Below, piece after piece: positions 1 to 12,900 of a stretch of 64,000 nt of DNA. A model generated the notes under the pieces. It ran no database searches and was not told the origin of the DNA. It saw only the letters and a program-made list of their open reading frames with translations. The translations under genes were made by a program, and so were the position numbers. Source of the DNA: Arachis hypogaea. Taxonomy: Eukaryota; Streptophyta; Magnoliopsida; Fabales; Fabaceae. Position 1 is the first letter of the stretch, and every line of letters begins with the position of its first letter. The DNA lies in NCBI RefSeq assembly GCF_003086295.3, contig NC_092048.1, positions 66,878,841 to 66,942,840 of the forward strand. The letters are read 5' to 3'.

Positions 1-2441
1 TTTTTTTTTATGTTGTGCTTGCCCTCGTTCTTTAAATGACGCTATCCCGAGGAGGACACCTAAAGGTGAGCCGTAATGGCCTCATCTTCGGCAGGTTCCT
101 CCGGTTTTATTTTTTCGGTTTTTTTCTGTTTTTTTTTACGTTGTGCTGACCCTCGTTCTTTAAATGACGCTATCCCGGGGAGGAAACCTAAAGGCGAGCC
201 GTAATGGCCTCATCTTCGGCAGGCTCTTCCGGTTTTTTTCCAAATTTTTTTACGTTGTGCTGACCCTCCTTCTTTAAATGATGCTATCCCGAGGAGGACA
301 TCTAAAGGCGAGCCGTAATGGCCTCATCTTCGGCAAGCTCCTCCGGTTTTTTTCCAGTTTTTTTACGTTGTTCTGACCCTCGTTCTTTAAATGACGCAAT
401 CCCGAGGAGGACACCTAAAGGCGAGCCGTAATGGCCTCATCTTCGGCAGGCTCATCTGGTTTTTTTTTTTTTTTCTGGTTTTTTCTTTAACGTTGTTATG
501 ACCCTCGTTCTTTAAATGACGCTATCCCGAGGAGGACACCTAAAGGCGAGCCGTAATGGCCTCATCTTCGGCAGCCTCCTCCGATTTTTTTTTACGTTGT
601 TCTGACCCTCGTTCTTTAAATGACGCTATCCCGAGGAGGACACCTAAAGGCGAGCCGTAATGGCCTCATCTTCGGCAGGCTCCTCTATTTTTTTTTTTAC
701 GTTGTGCTGACCCTCGTTCTTTACATGATGCTATCCCGAGGGGGATACCTAAAGGAGAGCTGTAATGGCCTCATCTTCAGCAGGCTCCTTTTTTTTCGGA
801 TTTTTTTTGTTTTTTGTTTTTTTTTTTTTTTACGTTTTGCTGACCCTCGTTCTTTAAGTGATGGTATCCCGAGGAGGTCACCTAAAGGCGAGCCTTAATG
901 GCCTCATCTTCGGCAGGCTCCTCCCGGTTTTTTTTTTTATGTTGTGCTGACCCTCATTCTTTAAATGACGCTATCTCGAGGAGGACACCTAAAGGCGAGC
1001 CGTAATGACCTCATCTTCGGCAGGCTCCTCCGGTTTTTTTTTTTTGTTTTTTTTTTACATTGTGCTTGTCCTCGTTCTTTAATGACGCTATCCCAAGGAG
1101 GACACAGAAAGGCGAGCCGTATGGCCTCATCTTCGGCAGCCTCCTCCAATTTTTTTTTACGTTGTTCTGACCCTCGTTCTTTAAATGACGCTATCCCGAG
1201 GAGGACACCTAAAGGCGAGCCGTAATGGCCTCATCTTCGGCAGGCTCATCCGGTTTTTTTTTGGTGTTTTTTTCCGGTTTTTTCTTTTACGTTGTTCTGA
1301 CCCTCGTTCTTTAAATGACGCTATCCCGAGGAGGATACCTTAAGGCGAGCCGTAATGGACTCATCTTCGGCAGGCTCATCCGGTTTTTTTTTGTTTTTTT
1401 CCGGTTTTTTCTTTTACGTTGTTCTGACCCTCGTTCTTTAAATGACGCTATCCCGAGGAGGACACCTAAAGGCGAGCCGTAATGGCCTCATCTTCGGCAG
1501 GCTCCTCTATTTTTTTTTTTTTACGTTGTGCTGACCCTCGTTCTTTACATGACGCTATCCCGAGGTGGATACCTAAAGGAGAGCTGTATTGGCCTCATCT
1601 TCAGCAGGCTCCTTTTTTTTCCGATTTTTTTTTTTTTGTTTTTTTACGTTTTGCTGACCCTCGTTCTTTAAGTGATGGTATCCCGAGGAGGTCACCTAAA
1701 GGCGAGCCTTAATGGCCTCATCTTCGGCAGGCTTCTCCCGGTTTTTTTTTTTACGTTGTGCTGACCCTCGTTCTTTAAATGACGCTATCCCGAGGAGAAC
1801 ACCTAAAGGCGAGCCGTAATGGCCTCATCTTCGGCTGGCTCCTCCGTTTTTTTTTTCGGTTTTTTTTTTAACATTGTGCTTACCCTCATTCTTTAAATGA
1901 CGCTATCCTGAGGAGGACACCTAAAGGTGAGCCGTAATCGCCTCATCTTCAGCAGGCTCCTATGTTTTTTTTTCTGATTTTTTCCTTTTTTTATACGTTA
2001 TGCTGACCCTCGTTCTTTAAATGACGCTATCCCGAGGAGGATACCTTAAGGCGAGCCGTAATGGCCTCATCTTCGGCAGGCTCATCCGGTTTTTTTTTTG
2101 TTTTTTTTCCAGTTTTTTCTTTTACGTTGTTCTGACCCTCGTTCTTTAAATGACGCTATCCCGAGGAGGACACCTAAAGGCGAGCCGTAATGGCCTCATC
2201 TTCGGCAGCCTCCTCCAGTTTTTTTTTTACGTTGTTCTGACCCTCGTTCTTTAAATGATGCTATCCCGAGGAGGACACCTAAAGGCGAGCCGTAATGGCC
2301 TCATCTTCGGCAGGCTCCTCCGTTTTTTTTTACGTTGTGCTGACCCTCATTCTTTACATGACGCTATCCCGAGGGGGATTCCTAAAGGAGAGCCGTAATG
2401 GCCTCATCTTCAGCAGGCTCCTTTTTTTTCCGATTTTTTCT

Positions 2442-2442
<1 letters not shown>

Positions 2443-2478
<36 letters not shown>
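2443..2478 (+). repeat. Poly-T expansion, 36 nt
   Basis: An uninterrupted run of 36 T in the spacer of the gggggat-type monomer, just before tacgttttgctgacc. Ordinary spacers here have runs of 7-12 T. The same position is expanded in other copies of this monomer type. Confidence 0.9.
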
Positions 2479-2480
<2 letters not shown>

Positions 2481-5400
2481 GTTTTGCTGACCCTCGTTCT
2501 TTAAGTGATGCTATCCCGAGGAGGTCACCTAAAGGCGAGCCTTAATGGCCTCATCTTCGGCAGGCTCCTCCCGGTTTTTTTTTTACGTTGTGCTGACCCT
2601 GGTTCTTTAAATGACGCTATCCCGAGGAGGACACCTAAAGGCGAGCCGTAATGACCTCATCTTCGGCAGGCTCCTCCGGTTTTTTTTTTGGATTTTTTTT
2701 ACGTTGTGCTTGTCCTCGTTCTTTAATGAGGCTATCCCGAGGAGGACACCGAAAGTCGGGCCGTATGGCCTCATTTTCGACAGCCACCTCTGGTTTTTTT
2801 TTTTACGTTGTTCTGACCTTCGTTCTTTAAATGACGCTATCCCGTGGAGGACACCTAAAGGCGAGCCGTAATGGCCTCATCTTCGGCAGGCTCATCCGGT
2901 TTTTTTTTGGTATTTTTTTCCGGTTTTTTCTATTACGTTGTTCTGACCCTCGTTCTTTAAATGACGCTATCCCGAGGAGGACACCTAAAGGCGAGCCGTA
3001 ATGGCCTCATCTTCGGCTGGCTCCTCCGTTTTTTTTTTCGGTTTTTTTTTAACATTGTGCTTACCCTCATTCTTTAAATGACGCTATCCTGAGGAGGACA
3101 CCTAAAGGTGAGCCGTAATCGCCTCATCTTCAGCAGGCTCCTATGTTTTTTTTTTCTTATTTTTTCCTTTTTTTTATACGTTATGCTGACCCTCGTACTT
3201 TAAATGACGCTATCCCGAGGAGGACACCTAAAGGCGAGCCGTAATGGCCTCATCTTCGGCAGGCTCATCCAGTTTTTTTTTTGGTTTTTTTTCCGGTTTT
3301 TCTTTTACGTTGTTCTGACCCTCGTTCTTTAAATGACGCTATCCCGAGGAGGACACCTAAAGGCGAGCCGTAATGGCCTCATCTTCGGCTGGCTCCTCCG
3401 TTTTTTTTTTCGGGTTTTTTTTTTTAACGTTGTGCTTACCCTCGTTCTTTAAATGACGCTATCCTGAGGAGGACACCTAAAGGTGAGTCGTAATCGCCTC
3501 ATCTTCAGCAGGCTCCTATGTTTTTTTTTTTCCGATTTTTTCCTTTTTTTTATACGTTATGCTGACCTTCGTTCTTTAAATGACGCTATCCCGAGGAGGA
3601 TACCTTAAGGCGAGCCGTAATGGCCTCATCTTCGGCAGGCTCATCCGGTTTTTTTTTTGTTTTTTTTCCGATTTTTTCTTTTATGTTGTTCTGACCCTCG
3701 TTCTTTAAATGACGCTATACCGAGGAGGACACCTAAAGGCGAGCCGTAATGGCCTCATCTTCGGCTGGCTCCTCCGTTTTTTTTTTCGGGTTTTTTTTTT
3801 TAACGTTGTGCTTACCCTCGTTCTTTAAATGACGCTATCCTGAGGAGGACACCTAAAGGTGAGCCGTAATCGCCTCATCTTCAGCAGGCTCCTGTGTTTT
3901 TTTTTCCGATTTTTTCCTTTTTTTTATAGGTTATGCTGACCCTCGTTCTTTAAATGATGTTATCCCGAGGAGGATACCTTAAGGCGAGCCGTAATGGCCT
4001 CATCTTCGGCAGGCTCATCCGGTTTTTTTTTTTCCGGTTTTTTCTTTTATGTTGTTCTGACCCTCGTTCTTTAAATGACGCTATCCCGAGGAGGACACCT
4101 AAAGGCGAGCCGTAATGGCCTCATCTTCGGCTGGCTCCTCTGTTTTTTTTTCAGGGTTTTTTTTTTTAACGTTGTGCTGACCCTCGTTCTTTAAATGACG
4201 CTATCCTGAGGTGAACACCTAAAGGCGAGCCGTAATCGCCTCATCTTCAGCGGGCTCCTCCATTTTTTTCCGGTTTTTCCATTTTTTTTACTACGTTGTG
4301 TTGACCCTCGTTCATTAAATGACGCTATCCCGAGGAGGACACCTAAAGGCGAGCCGTAATGGCCTCATCTTCGGCAGGCTCCTCCGATTTTTTTTTTACG
4401 TTGTGCTGACCCTCGTTCTTTACATGACGCTATCCCGAGCGGGATACCTAAAGGAGAGCCGTAATGGCCTCATCTTCAGTAGGCTCCTCTTTTTTTCCTA
4501 TTTTTTCCGTTTTTTTTCTTACGTTTTGCTGACCCTCGTTCTTTAAGTGATGCTATCCCGAGGAGGACACCTAAAGGCGAGCCTTAATGGCCTCATCTTC
4601 GGCAGGCTCCTCCCGGTTTTTTTTTACGTTGTGCTGACCCTCGTTCTTTAAATGACGCTATCACGAGGAGGAGACCTAAAGGCGAGCAGTAGTGGCCTCA
4701 TCTTCGCAGGCTCCTCCGGTTTTTTTTTTTTGGTTTTTTTTTATGTTGTGCTTGCCCTCGTTCTTTAAATGACGCTATCCCGAGGAGGACACCTAAAGGT
4801 GAGCCGTAATGGCCTCATCTTCGGCAGGTTCCTCCGGTTTTATTTTTTCGGTTTTTTTCTGTTTTTTTTTACGTTGTGCTGACCCTCGTTCTTTAAATGA
4901 CGCTATCCCGGGGAGGAAACCTAAAGGCGAGCCGTAATGGCCTCATCTTCGGCAGGCTCTTCCGGTTTTTTTTCCAGTTTTTTTTTTACGTTTTGCTGAT
5001 CCTCGTTCTTTATATGATGCTATCCCGAGGAGGAAACCTAAAGGCGAGCCGTAATGGCCTCATCTTCGACAGGCTCTTCCGGTTTTTTTTCCAGTTTTTT
5101 TTACGGTGTGCTGACCCTCGTTCTTTATATGATGCTATCCCGAGGAGGACACCTAAAGGCGAGCCGTAATGGCCTCATCTTCGGCAAGCTCCTCCGGTTT
5201 TTTTCCAGTTTTTTTATGTTGTTCTGACCCTCATTCTTTAAATGACGCTATCCCGAGGAGGACACCTAAAAGCGAGCCGTAATGGCCTCATCTTCGGCAG
5301 GCTCATCCAGTTTTTTTTGTTTTTTTTTTTTCTGGTTTTTTCTTTAACGTTGTTCTGACCCTCGTTCTTTAAATGACTCTATCCCGAGGAGGACACCTAA

Positions 5401-6904
5401 AGGCGAGCCGTAATGGCCTCATCTTCGGCAGCCTCCTCCAGTTTTTTTTTACGTTGTTCTGACCCTCGTTCTTTAAATGATGCTATCCCGAGGAGGACAC
5501 CTAAAGGCGAGCCGTAATGGCCTCATCTTCGGCAGGCTCCTCCGTTTTTTTTTACGTTGTGCTGACCCTCATTCTTTACATGACGCTATCCCGAGGGGGA
5601 TACCTAAAGGAGAGCCGTAATGGCCTCATCTTCAGCAGGCTCCTTTTTTTTCCGATTTTTTCTGTTTTTTTTTTTTTTTTTTTTACGTTTTGCTGACCCT
5701 CGTTCTTTAAGTGATGCTATCCTGAGGAGGTTACCTAAAGGCGAGCCTTAATGGCCTCATCTTCGGCAAGCTCCTCCCGGTTTTTTCTTTTACGTTGTGC
5801 TGACCCTGTTTCTTTAAATGACGCTATCCCGAGGAGGACACCTAAAGGCGAGCCGTAATGACCTCATCTTCGGCAGGCTCCTCCGGTTTTTTTTTTGTAT
5901 TTTTTTTACGTTGTGCTTGTCCTCGTTCTTTAATGACGCTATCCCGAGGAGGACACCGAAAGTCGGGCCGTATGGCCTCATCTTCGACAGCCACCTCTGG
6001 TTTTTTTTTTTTACGTTGTTCTGACCTTCGTTCTTTAAATGACGCTATCCCGTGGAGGACACCTAAAGGCGAGCCGTAATGGCCTCATCTTCGGCAGGCT
6101 CATCCAGTTTTTTTTTGGAGTTTTTTTCAGGTTTTTTCTATTACGTTGTTCTGACCCTCGTTCTTTAAATGACGCTATCCCGAGGAGGACACCTAAAGGC
6201 GAGCCGTAATGGCCTCATCTTCGGCTGGCTCCTCCGTTTTTTTTTTCGGTGTTTTTTTTAACATTGTGCTTACCCTCATTCTTTAAATGACGCTATCCTG
6301 AGGAGGACACCTAAAGGTGAGCCGTAATCGCCTCATCTTCAGCAGGCTCCTATGTTTTTTTTTTCCGATTTTTTCCTTTTTTTTATACGTTATGCTGACC
6401 TTCGTTCTTTAAATGACGCTATCCCGAGGAGGATACCTTAAGGCGAGCCGTAATGGCCTCATCTTCGGCAGGCTCATCCGGTTTTTTTTTTTGTTTTTTT
6501 TCCGGTTTTTTCTTTTATGTTGTTCTGACCCTCGTTCTTTAAATGACGCTATCCCGAGGAGGACACCTAAAGGCGAGCCGTAATGGCCTCATCTTCGGCT
6601 GGCTCCTCCATTTTTTTTCAGGGTTTTTTTTTAACGTTGTGCTGACTCTCGTTCTTTAAATGACCCTATCCTGAGGAGAACACCTAAAGGCGAGCCGTAA
6701 TCGCCTCATCTTCAGCGTGCTCCTCCATTTTTTTCCGGTTTTTCCATTTTTTTTACTACGTTGTGCTGACCCTCGTTCATTAAATGACGCTATCCCAAGG
6801 AGGACACCTAAAGGCGAGCCGTATTGACCTCATCTTCGGCAGGCTCCTCTAATTTTTTTTTACGTTGTGCTGACCCCTCGTTCTTTACATGACGCTATCC
6901 CGAG

Positions 6905-6909
6905 GGGAT
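6905..6909. repeat. Target-site duplication, left copy (gggat)
   Basis: The 5 bp gggat precede the LTR start TGATGAG and are repeated at 8791-8795 directly after the LTR end TCATCA. Removing one copy plus the LTR rebuilds a normal monomer of the gaggggatacct type. A 5-bp duplication is usual for Ty3/gypsy integration. Confidence 0.93.
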
Positions 6910-7764
6910 TGATGAGTATTTTGGTGAAAAATAAATTTCTCCCAAAACACACAAATCTAACCGGCAAGTGTACCGGGTCGTATTAAGTAATAAAAACTCA
7001 CGGGAGTGAGGTCGATCCCACAAGGATTGAAGGATTGAGCAATTTTAGTTTAGTGGTTAATTTAGTCAAGCGAATCAAGATTTGGTTGAGTGTTTTGTGA
7101 CTTGCAGAAATTAAATTGCGTGGAAGTAAAGAGAACAGGGAATTAAAGTGCTGAATCTTAAAGAACAAGAAATTAAATAGCAGAAACTTAGAATGTAAAT
7201 TGCGGAATCTTAAAGTGCAAGAAATGTAAACGGATGGAATTGTAAAGGGAATTGGGGATTGGATTTGCAGAATTTAAACAAGGAAAAGTAAATTGCATCA
7301 AGCAGAGAAGTAGAAAAAGGTTTGGGTTAGATTGGATCTTGAAGCAGAAAAGTAAATGAACATGAAAACAGTAAACAGAAAATGTAAAATTGGGAAATTA
7401 GATCTCAGGACCCAGAGACTAGAAAACCAAGTCTAGATCTCAATGCCTTCCTAGATCCAACAAGAAATTGTAATTGAAATTCAAAGAAAGTGGATGAAGA
7501 GCAATTAACAGAAATTGAAATTCAATCAAACAGTAAATAAAGCAGTGAGATCCAAGGTTGAGATTGAAACAGAATTTCTTCAATTCTCCAACCCAAAATC
7601 CAAGACAATTGTAATAGAAATTGAAAGCAATAAAACTGAGAGGAAGAGAAGTGAATTCTCCTTCCCCAAGACAAAGAAATTAAAGATCACTCAATATCAA
7701 AAGCTCTCCGAAAACTATTATGAAAATTCCAAAAGAAAGCTCTCCGAAGAACTTGAATTCTATC

Positions 7765-7773
7765 CTATTTATA
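7765..7773 (-). promoter_or_regulatory. Candidate TATA box of the solo LTR
   Basis: On the minus strand the sequence reads TATAAATAG, with GTG just before it. The identical motif is at the matching place in every other LTR of the window (19573, 48063, 57113). It lies about 1.0 kb from the U3 end, so transcription would start a little below 7740 and run toward lower coordinates. Conservation of position across subfamilies supports a core promoter; activity is not known. Confidence 0.7.
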
Positions 7774-8065
7774 CACTTTCTTCCAATGATCTTCAAGCCT
7801 TGAGTTGGGCCTTTGCTCTTGGTGGAATTGGGTTGAAAGAGGCCTTGGTTGATTGCTCTTGGAGTTTGAAGAAGAACCAAAACGAACTAATTGAACCGGG
7901 TTTGAGTTTTGCAAAAGTTGGACCAAAAGTTTGAGCAAAAGTTAGGGGGCTAACTTTTGCCCAAACTTTTCATATCAGCAGCTATATCCATCTGATACCA
8001 ACGTTGGTGCCAAAGTTAGGGGTCTAACTTTGGCCCTAACGTTGGCCATACCTTGTGCACTTGTG

Positions 8066-8397
8066 GCGCCAACGTTAGCCACCAAGTTAGGGGGCTAACG
8101 TTGGCGCAAACTTTTGCTCCTCCCCTTGTGATTTTCATGTGCCAACGTTAGCCACCAAGTTAGGGGGCTAACGTTGGCGCAAACTTTTGGTGCCCAGGGA
8201 GGTTTTCTTCATGCCAACGTTAGCCTCAAAGTTAGGGGGCTAGCGTTGGCGCAAACTTTTGGTGCCCAGGGAGGATTTTCATGTGCCAACGTTAGCCTCA
8301 AAGTTAGGGGGCTAACGTTGGTGCAAACTTTTGGTACCCAGGGAGTGATTTTCAAGTTCCAACGTTAGCCCAAAAGTTAGGGGCTAACGTTGGGGCT
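8066..8397. repeat. Tandem hairpin repeats in the solo LTR
   Basis: Five copies of an inverted-repeat module start near 8069, 8142, 8214, 8286 and 8359, spaced 72-73 bp apart. The first has perfect 15-bp arms, GCGCCAACGTTAGCC at 8066-8080 and GGCTAACGTTGGCGC at 8093-8107, around a 12-nt loop. Later copies keep 12-13 bp of stem with a few mismatches. Modules are separated by an aaacttttggtgcccaggga-like linker. The matching modules in the other LTRs use T where these have A in the left arm, with the complementary change in the right arm. Confidence 0.92.
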
Positions 8398-8790
8398 AAC
8401 TTTTCACCCAAAAGTTTGTGCAAAAGTTTGAGGCTAACTTTAGGTCCAGCTTTTTGCTTCCTGGTTCAATTTCACTTATTCCATTGTCTTCTCTTTACTC
8501 CTAGCTATTCCTTCTTGCTTCAACCTTTCTCCAAGCTTTCTTCACCTATCATTAATCAACCAAACACATCAAAGCTATGCTTAAAATAATGAGATATTCA
8601 TTCTTTCATAATATGTAACAATTATAGTATAAAACCTCATGAAATAGCATGAATTCATACATGGTTGATTAAATCAAAGGAAACATGAAAATCTACCTAA
8701 TTGGCTTGCTTGTAGCTCAAGAAAGTGCATAATTCTAATGAAAACAAAAGAAAAAGACTAGTTAAAATAGGCTAAGATGACTTGTCATCA

Positions 8791-8795
8791 GGGAT
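8791..8795. repeat. Target-site duplication, right copy (gggat)
   Basis: Second copy of gggat directly after the LTR terminus TCATCA. It continues into the interrupted monomer as gggatacctaaaggagagcc. Confidence 0.93.
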
Positions 8796-9902
8796 ACCTA
8801 AAGGAGAGCCGTAATGGCCTCATCTTCAGCAGGCTCCTCTTTTTTTTCCTATTTTTTCCGTTTTTTTTTCTTACGTTTTGCTGACCCTCGTTCTTTAAGT
8901 GATGCTATCCCGAGGAGGACACCTAAAGGCGAGCCTTAATGGCCTCATCTTCGGCAGGCTCCTCCTGGTATTTTTTTATGTTGTGCTGACCCTCGTTCTT
9001 TAAATGACGCTATCCCGAGGAGGACACCTAAAGGCGAGCCGTAATGGCCTCATTTTCGCAGGCTCCTCCAGTTTTTTTTTTTGGTTTTTTTACGTTGTGC
9101 TTGCCCTCCTTCTTTAAATGACGCCATCCCGAGGAGGACACCTAAAGGTGAGCCGTAATGGCCTCATCTTCGGCAGGTTCCTCTGGTTTTATTTTTTCGG
9201 TTTTTTTCTTTTTTGTTTTTTACGTTGTGCTGACCCTCGTTCTTTAAATGACGCTATCCCGAGGTGGAAACCTAAAGTCGAGCCGTAATGGCCTCATCTT
9301 CGGCAGGCTCTTCCGATTTTTTTCCAATTTCTTTTACGTTATGCTGACCCTCGTTCTTTAAATGATGCTATCCCGAGGAGGACATCTAAAGGCGAGCCGT
9401 AATGGCCTCATCTTCGGCAAGCTCCTCCGTTCTTTTTCCAGTTTTTTTACGTTGTTCTGACCCTCGTTCTTTAAATGACGCTATCCCGAGGAGGACACCT
9501 AAAAGCGAGCCGTAATGGCCTCATCTTCGGCAGGCTAATCCGGTTTTTTTTTTTGTTTTTTTTTTCTGGTTTTTTCTTTAACGTTGTTCTGACCCTCGTT
9601 CTTTAAATGACGCTATCCCGAGGAGGACACCTAAAGGCGAGCCGTAATGGCCTCATCTTCGGCAGCCTCCTCCGATTTTTTTTTTTACGTTGTTCTGACC
9701 CTCGTTCTTTAAATGACGCTATCCCGAGGAGGACACCTAAAGGCGAGCCGTAATGGCCTCATCTTCGGCAGGCTCCTCCGTTTTTTTTTTACGTTTTGCT
9801 GACCCTCGTTCTTTACTTGACGCTATCCCGAGGGGGATACCTAAAGGAGAGCCGTAATGGCCTCATCTTCAGCAGGCTCCTTTTCTTTTTCCGATTTTTT
9901 CT

Positions 9903-9903
<1 letters not shown>

Positions 9904-9942
<39 letters not shown>
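9904..9942 (+). repeat. Poly-T expansion, 39 nt
   Basis: The longest homopolymer in the window, 39 T in a row, in the spacer of the gggggat-type monomer. It stands between ccgattttttctg and acgttttgctgacc, the same place as the tracts at 2443, 14857, 30735 and 35876. Confidence 0.9.
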
Positions 9943-9944
<2 letters not shown>

Positions 9945-12900
9945 GTTTTGCTGACCCTCGTTCTTTAAGTGATGGTATCCCGAGGAGGTCACCTAAAGGC
10001 GAGCCTTAATGGCCTCATCTTCGGCAGGCTCCTCCCGGTTTTTTTTTTTACGTTGTGCTGACCATCGTTCTTTAAATGACGCTATCTCGAGGAGGACACC
10101 TAAAGGCGAGCCGTAATGACCTCATCTTCGGCAGGCTCCTCCGGTTTTTTTTTTGTTTTTTTTTTACATTGTGCTTCTCCTCGTTCTTTAATGACGCTAT
10201 CCCGAGGAGGACACCGAAAGGCGAGCCGTATGGCCTCATCTTCGGCAGCCTCCTCCGGTTTTTTTTACGTTGTTCTGACCCTCGTTCTTTAAATAATGCT
10301 ATCCCGAGGAGGATACCTTAAGGCGAGCCGTAATGGACTCATCTTCGGCAGGCTCATCCGGTTTTTTTTTTTTGTTTTTTTTCCGGTTTTTTCTTTTACG
10401 TTGTTCTGACCCTCGTTCTTTAAATGACGCTATGCCGAGGAGGACACCTAAAGGCGAGCCGTAATGACCTCATCTTCGGCAGGCTCCTCCGGTTTTTTTT
10501 TTGTTTTTTTTTTTACGTTGTGCTTGCCCTCGTTCTTTAATGACGCTATCCCGAGGAGGACACCTAAAGGCGAGCCGTAATGGCCTCATCTTCGGCAGCC
10601 TCCTCTGGTTTTTTTTTACGTTGTTCTGACCCTCGTTCTTTAAATGACGCTATCCCGAGGAGGACACCTAAAGGCGAGCCGTAATGGCCTCATCTTCGGC
10701 AGGCTCATCCGGTTTTTTTTTGGTGTTTTTTTCCGGTTTTTTCTTTTACGTTGTTCTGACCCTCGTTCTTTAAATGATGCTATCCCGAGGAGGACACCTA
10801 AAGGCGAGCCGTAATGGCCTCAACTTCGGCTGGCTCCTCCGTTTGTTTTTCGGGTTATTTTTTTAACGTTGTGCTTACCCTCGTTCTTTAAATGACGCTA
10901 TCCTGAGGAGGACACCTAAAGGTGAGCTGTAATCGACTCATCTTCAGTACGCTCCTATGTTTTTTTTTTCCGATGTTTTCCTTTTTTTTATACGTTATGC
11001 TGACCCTCGTTCTTTAAATGACGCTATCCCGAGGAGGATACCTTAAGGCGAGCCGTAATGGCCTCATCTTCGGCAGGCTCATCCGGTTTTTTTTTTGTTT
11101 TTTTTCCGGTTTTTTCTTTTATGTTGTTCTGACCCTCGTTCTTTAAATGATGCTATCCCGAGGAGGACACCTAAAGGCGAGCCGTAATAGCCTCATCTTC
11201 GGCTGGCTCCTCCATTTTTTTTTCAGTGTTTTTTTTTTAACGTTGTGCTGACCCTCGCTCTTTAAATGACGCTATCCTGAGGAGAACACCTAAAGGCGAG
11301 CCGTAATCGCCTCATCTTCAGCGGGCTCCTCCATTTTTTTCCGGTTTTTCCATTTTTTTTACTACGTTGTGCTGACCCTCGTTCATTAAATGACGCTATC
11401 CCGAGGAGGACACCTAAAGGCGAGCCGTAATGGCCTCATCTTCGGCAGGCTCCTCCGATTTTTTTTTTTTTTACGTTGTGCTGACCCTTGTTCTTTACAT
11501 GACGCTCTCCCGAGGGGGATACCTAAAGTAGAGCCGTAATGGCCTCATCTTCAGCAGGCTCCTCTTTTTTTTCCTATTTTTTCCGTTTTTTTTTCTTACG
11601 TTTTGCTGATCCTCGTTCTTTAAGTGATGCTATCCGAGGAGGACACCTAAAGGCGACCCTTAATGGCCTCATCTTCGGCAGGCTCCTCCCGGTATTTTTT
11701 TATGTTGTGCTGACCCTCTTTCTTTAAATGACGCTATCCCGAGGAGGACACCTAAAGGCGATCCGTAATGGCCTCATCTTCGCAGGCTCCTACAGTTTTT
11801 TTTTTTTTGTTTTTTTTTTACGTTGTGCTTGCCCTCCTTCTTTAAATGACGCTATCCCGAGGAGGACACCTAAAGGTGAGCCGTAATGGCCTCATCTTCG
11901 GCAGGTTCCTCCGGTTTTATTTTTTCGGTTTTTTTCTGTTTTGTTTTTTACGTTGTGCTGACCCTCGTTCTTTAACTGACGCTATCCCGAGGAGGAAACC
12001 TAAAGGCGAGCCGTAATGGCCTCATCTTCGGCAGGCTCTTCCGGTTTTTTTCCAATTTTTTTTACGTTGTGCTGACCCTCGTTCTTTAAATGATGCTATC
12101 CCGAGGAGGACATCTAAAGGCGAGCCGTAATGGCCTCATCTTCGGCAAGCTCCTCAGGTTTTTTTCCAGTTTTTTTACGTTGTTCTGACCCTCGTTCTTT
12201 AAATGACGCAATCCCGAGGAGGACACCTAAAGGCGAGCCGTAATGGCCTCATCTTCGGCAGGCTCATCCGGTTTTTTTTTTTCTGGTTTTTTCTTTAACG
12301 TTGTTCTGACCCTCGTTCTTTAAATGACGCTATCCCGAGGAGGACACCTAAAGGCGAGCCGTAATGGCCTCATCTTCGGCAGCCTCCTCCGATTTTTTTT
12401 TACGTTGTTCTGACCCTCGTTCTTTAAATGACGCTATCCCGAGGAGGACACCTAAAGGCGAGCCGTAATGGCCTCATCTTCGGCTGGCTCATCCGGTTTT
12501 TTTTTGGTGTTTTTTTTCGTTTTTTTCTTTTACGTTGTTCTGACCCTCGTTCTTTAAATGATGCTATCCCGAGGAGGACACCTAAAAGCGAGCCTTAATG
12601 GCCTCATCTTCGGCAGGTTCCTTCTGGTATTTTTTTACGTTGTGCTAACCCTCGTTCTTTAAATGACGCTATCCCGAGGAGGACACCTAAAGGCGAGCCA
12701 TAATGGCCTCTTCTTCGCAGGCTCCTCCGGTTTTTTTTTTGGTTTTTTTTACGTTGTGCTTGCCCTCGTTCTTTAAATGACGCTATCCCGAGGAGGACAC
12801 CTAAAGGTGAGCCGTAATGGCCTCATCTTCGGCAGGTTCCTCCGGTTTTATTTTTTTCGGTTTTTTTCTGTTTTGTTTTTTACGTTGTGCTGACCCTCGT

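Larger units (their letters stand above)
1..6909 (+). repeat. Satellite array, block A (about 116-bp monomers)
   Basis: Head-to-tail tandem monomers. Sixteen monomer starts between about 24 and 1768 give a mean period near 116 bp. Each monomer has a conserved core with landmarks ttctttaaatgacgctatcc and gcctcatcttcggcaggctc, then a T-rich spacer whose length accounts for most of the size variation (about 100-135 bp). Several monomer types recur in order: one with tacatgacg and gggggatacc, one with tcctgagg and tcagcaggctcctatg, one with gttcattaaatg, and one with a short core (ctttaatgacg). The opening monomers (1 to about 1000) match those from about 4740 onward, including the rare cggggaggaaacc variant. 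No gene is visible. The array continues past the left edge of the window. Confidence 0.97.
6910..8790 (-). mobile_element. Solo LTR of an Athila-type retrotransposon (1,881 bp)
   Basis: A complete LTR bounded by TG and CA, flanked by a perfect 5-bp duplication (gggat), with no primer site, gag or pol next to it. Along much of its length it resembles the LTRs of the two other elements here: the segment near 6961 (ccggcaagtgtaccgggtcg), the TATA region, the hairpin repeats, and the right end with gatgacttgtcatca. Its left terminus (TGATGAGTATTTTGG) differs from TGATGTGTATTTTT in the truncated copy and TGATGTGCGGAAAA in the full copy, so it belongs to a separate subfamily. By comparison with those copies the parent element lay on the minus strand. 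The likely origin is unequal recombination between the two LTRs of a full element. A frame of 139 codons at 7515-7934 lies inside the LTR and is not believed. Confidence 0.94.

Noticed and set aside
620..6079. Many small frames of 60-140 codons across the satellite with SRGGHLK, NGLIF and FFF-rich products
   Set aside because: They arise because the monomer happens to lack stops in some frames. They break whenever a T-run changes length, have no conserved ends, and recur in all array blocks.
1..6909. Possible CRISPR array (regular repeats with variable spacers)
   Set aside because: The spacers are T-rich low-complexity sequence, the repeats are long and vary, there are no cas genes, and the setting is a plant genome.
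7515..7934. 139-codon frame in the solo LTR
   Set aside because: It lies across LTR sequence with TATA and repeat landmarks; the matching part of the other LTRs does not keep the frame, and the product is compositionally odd.
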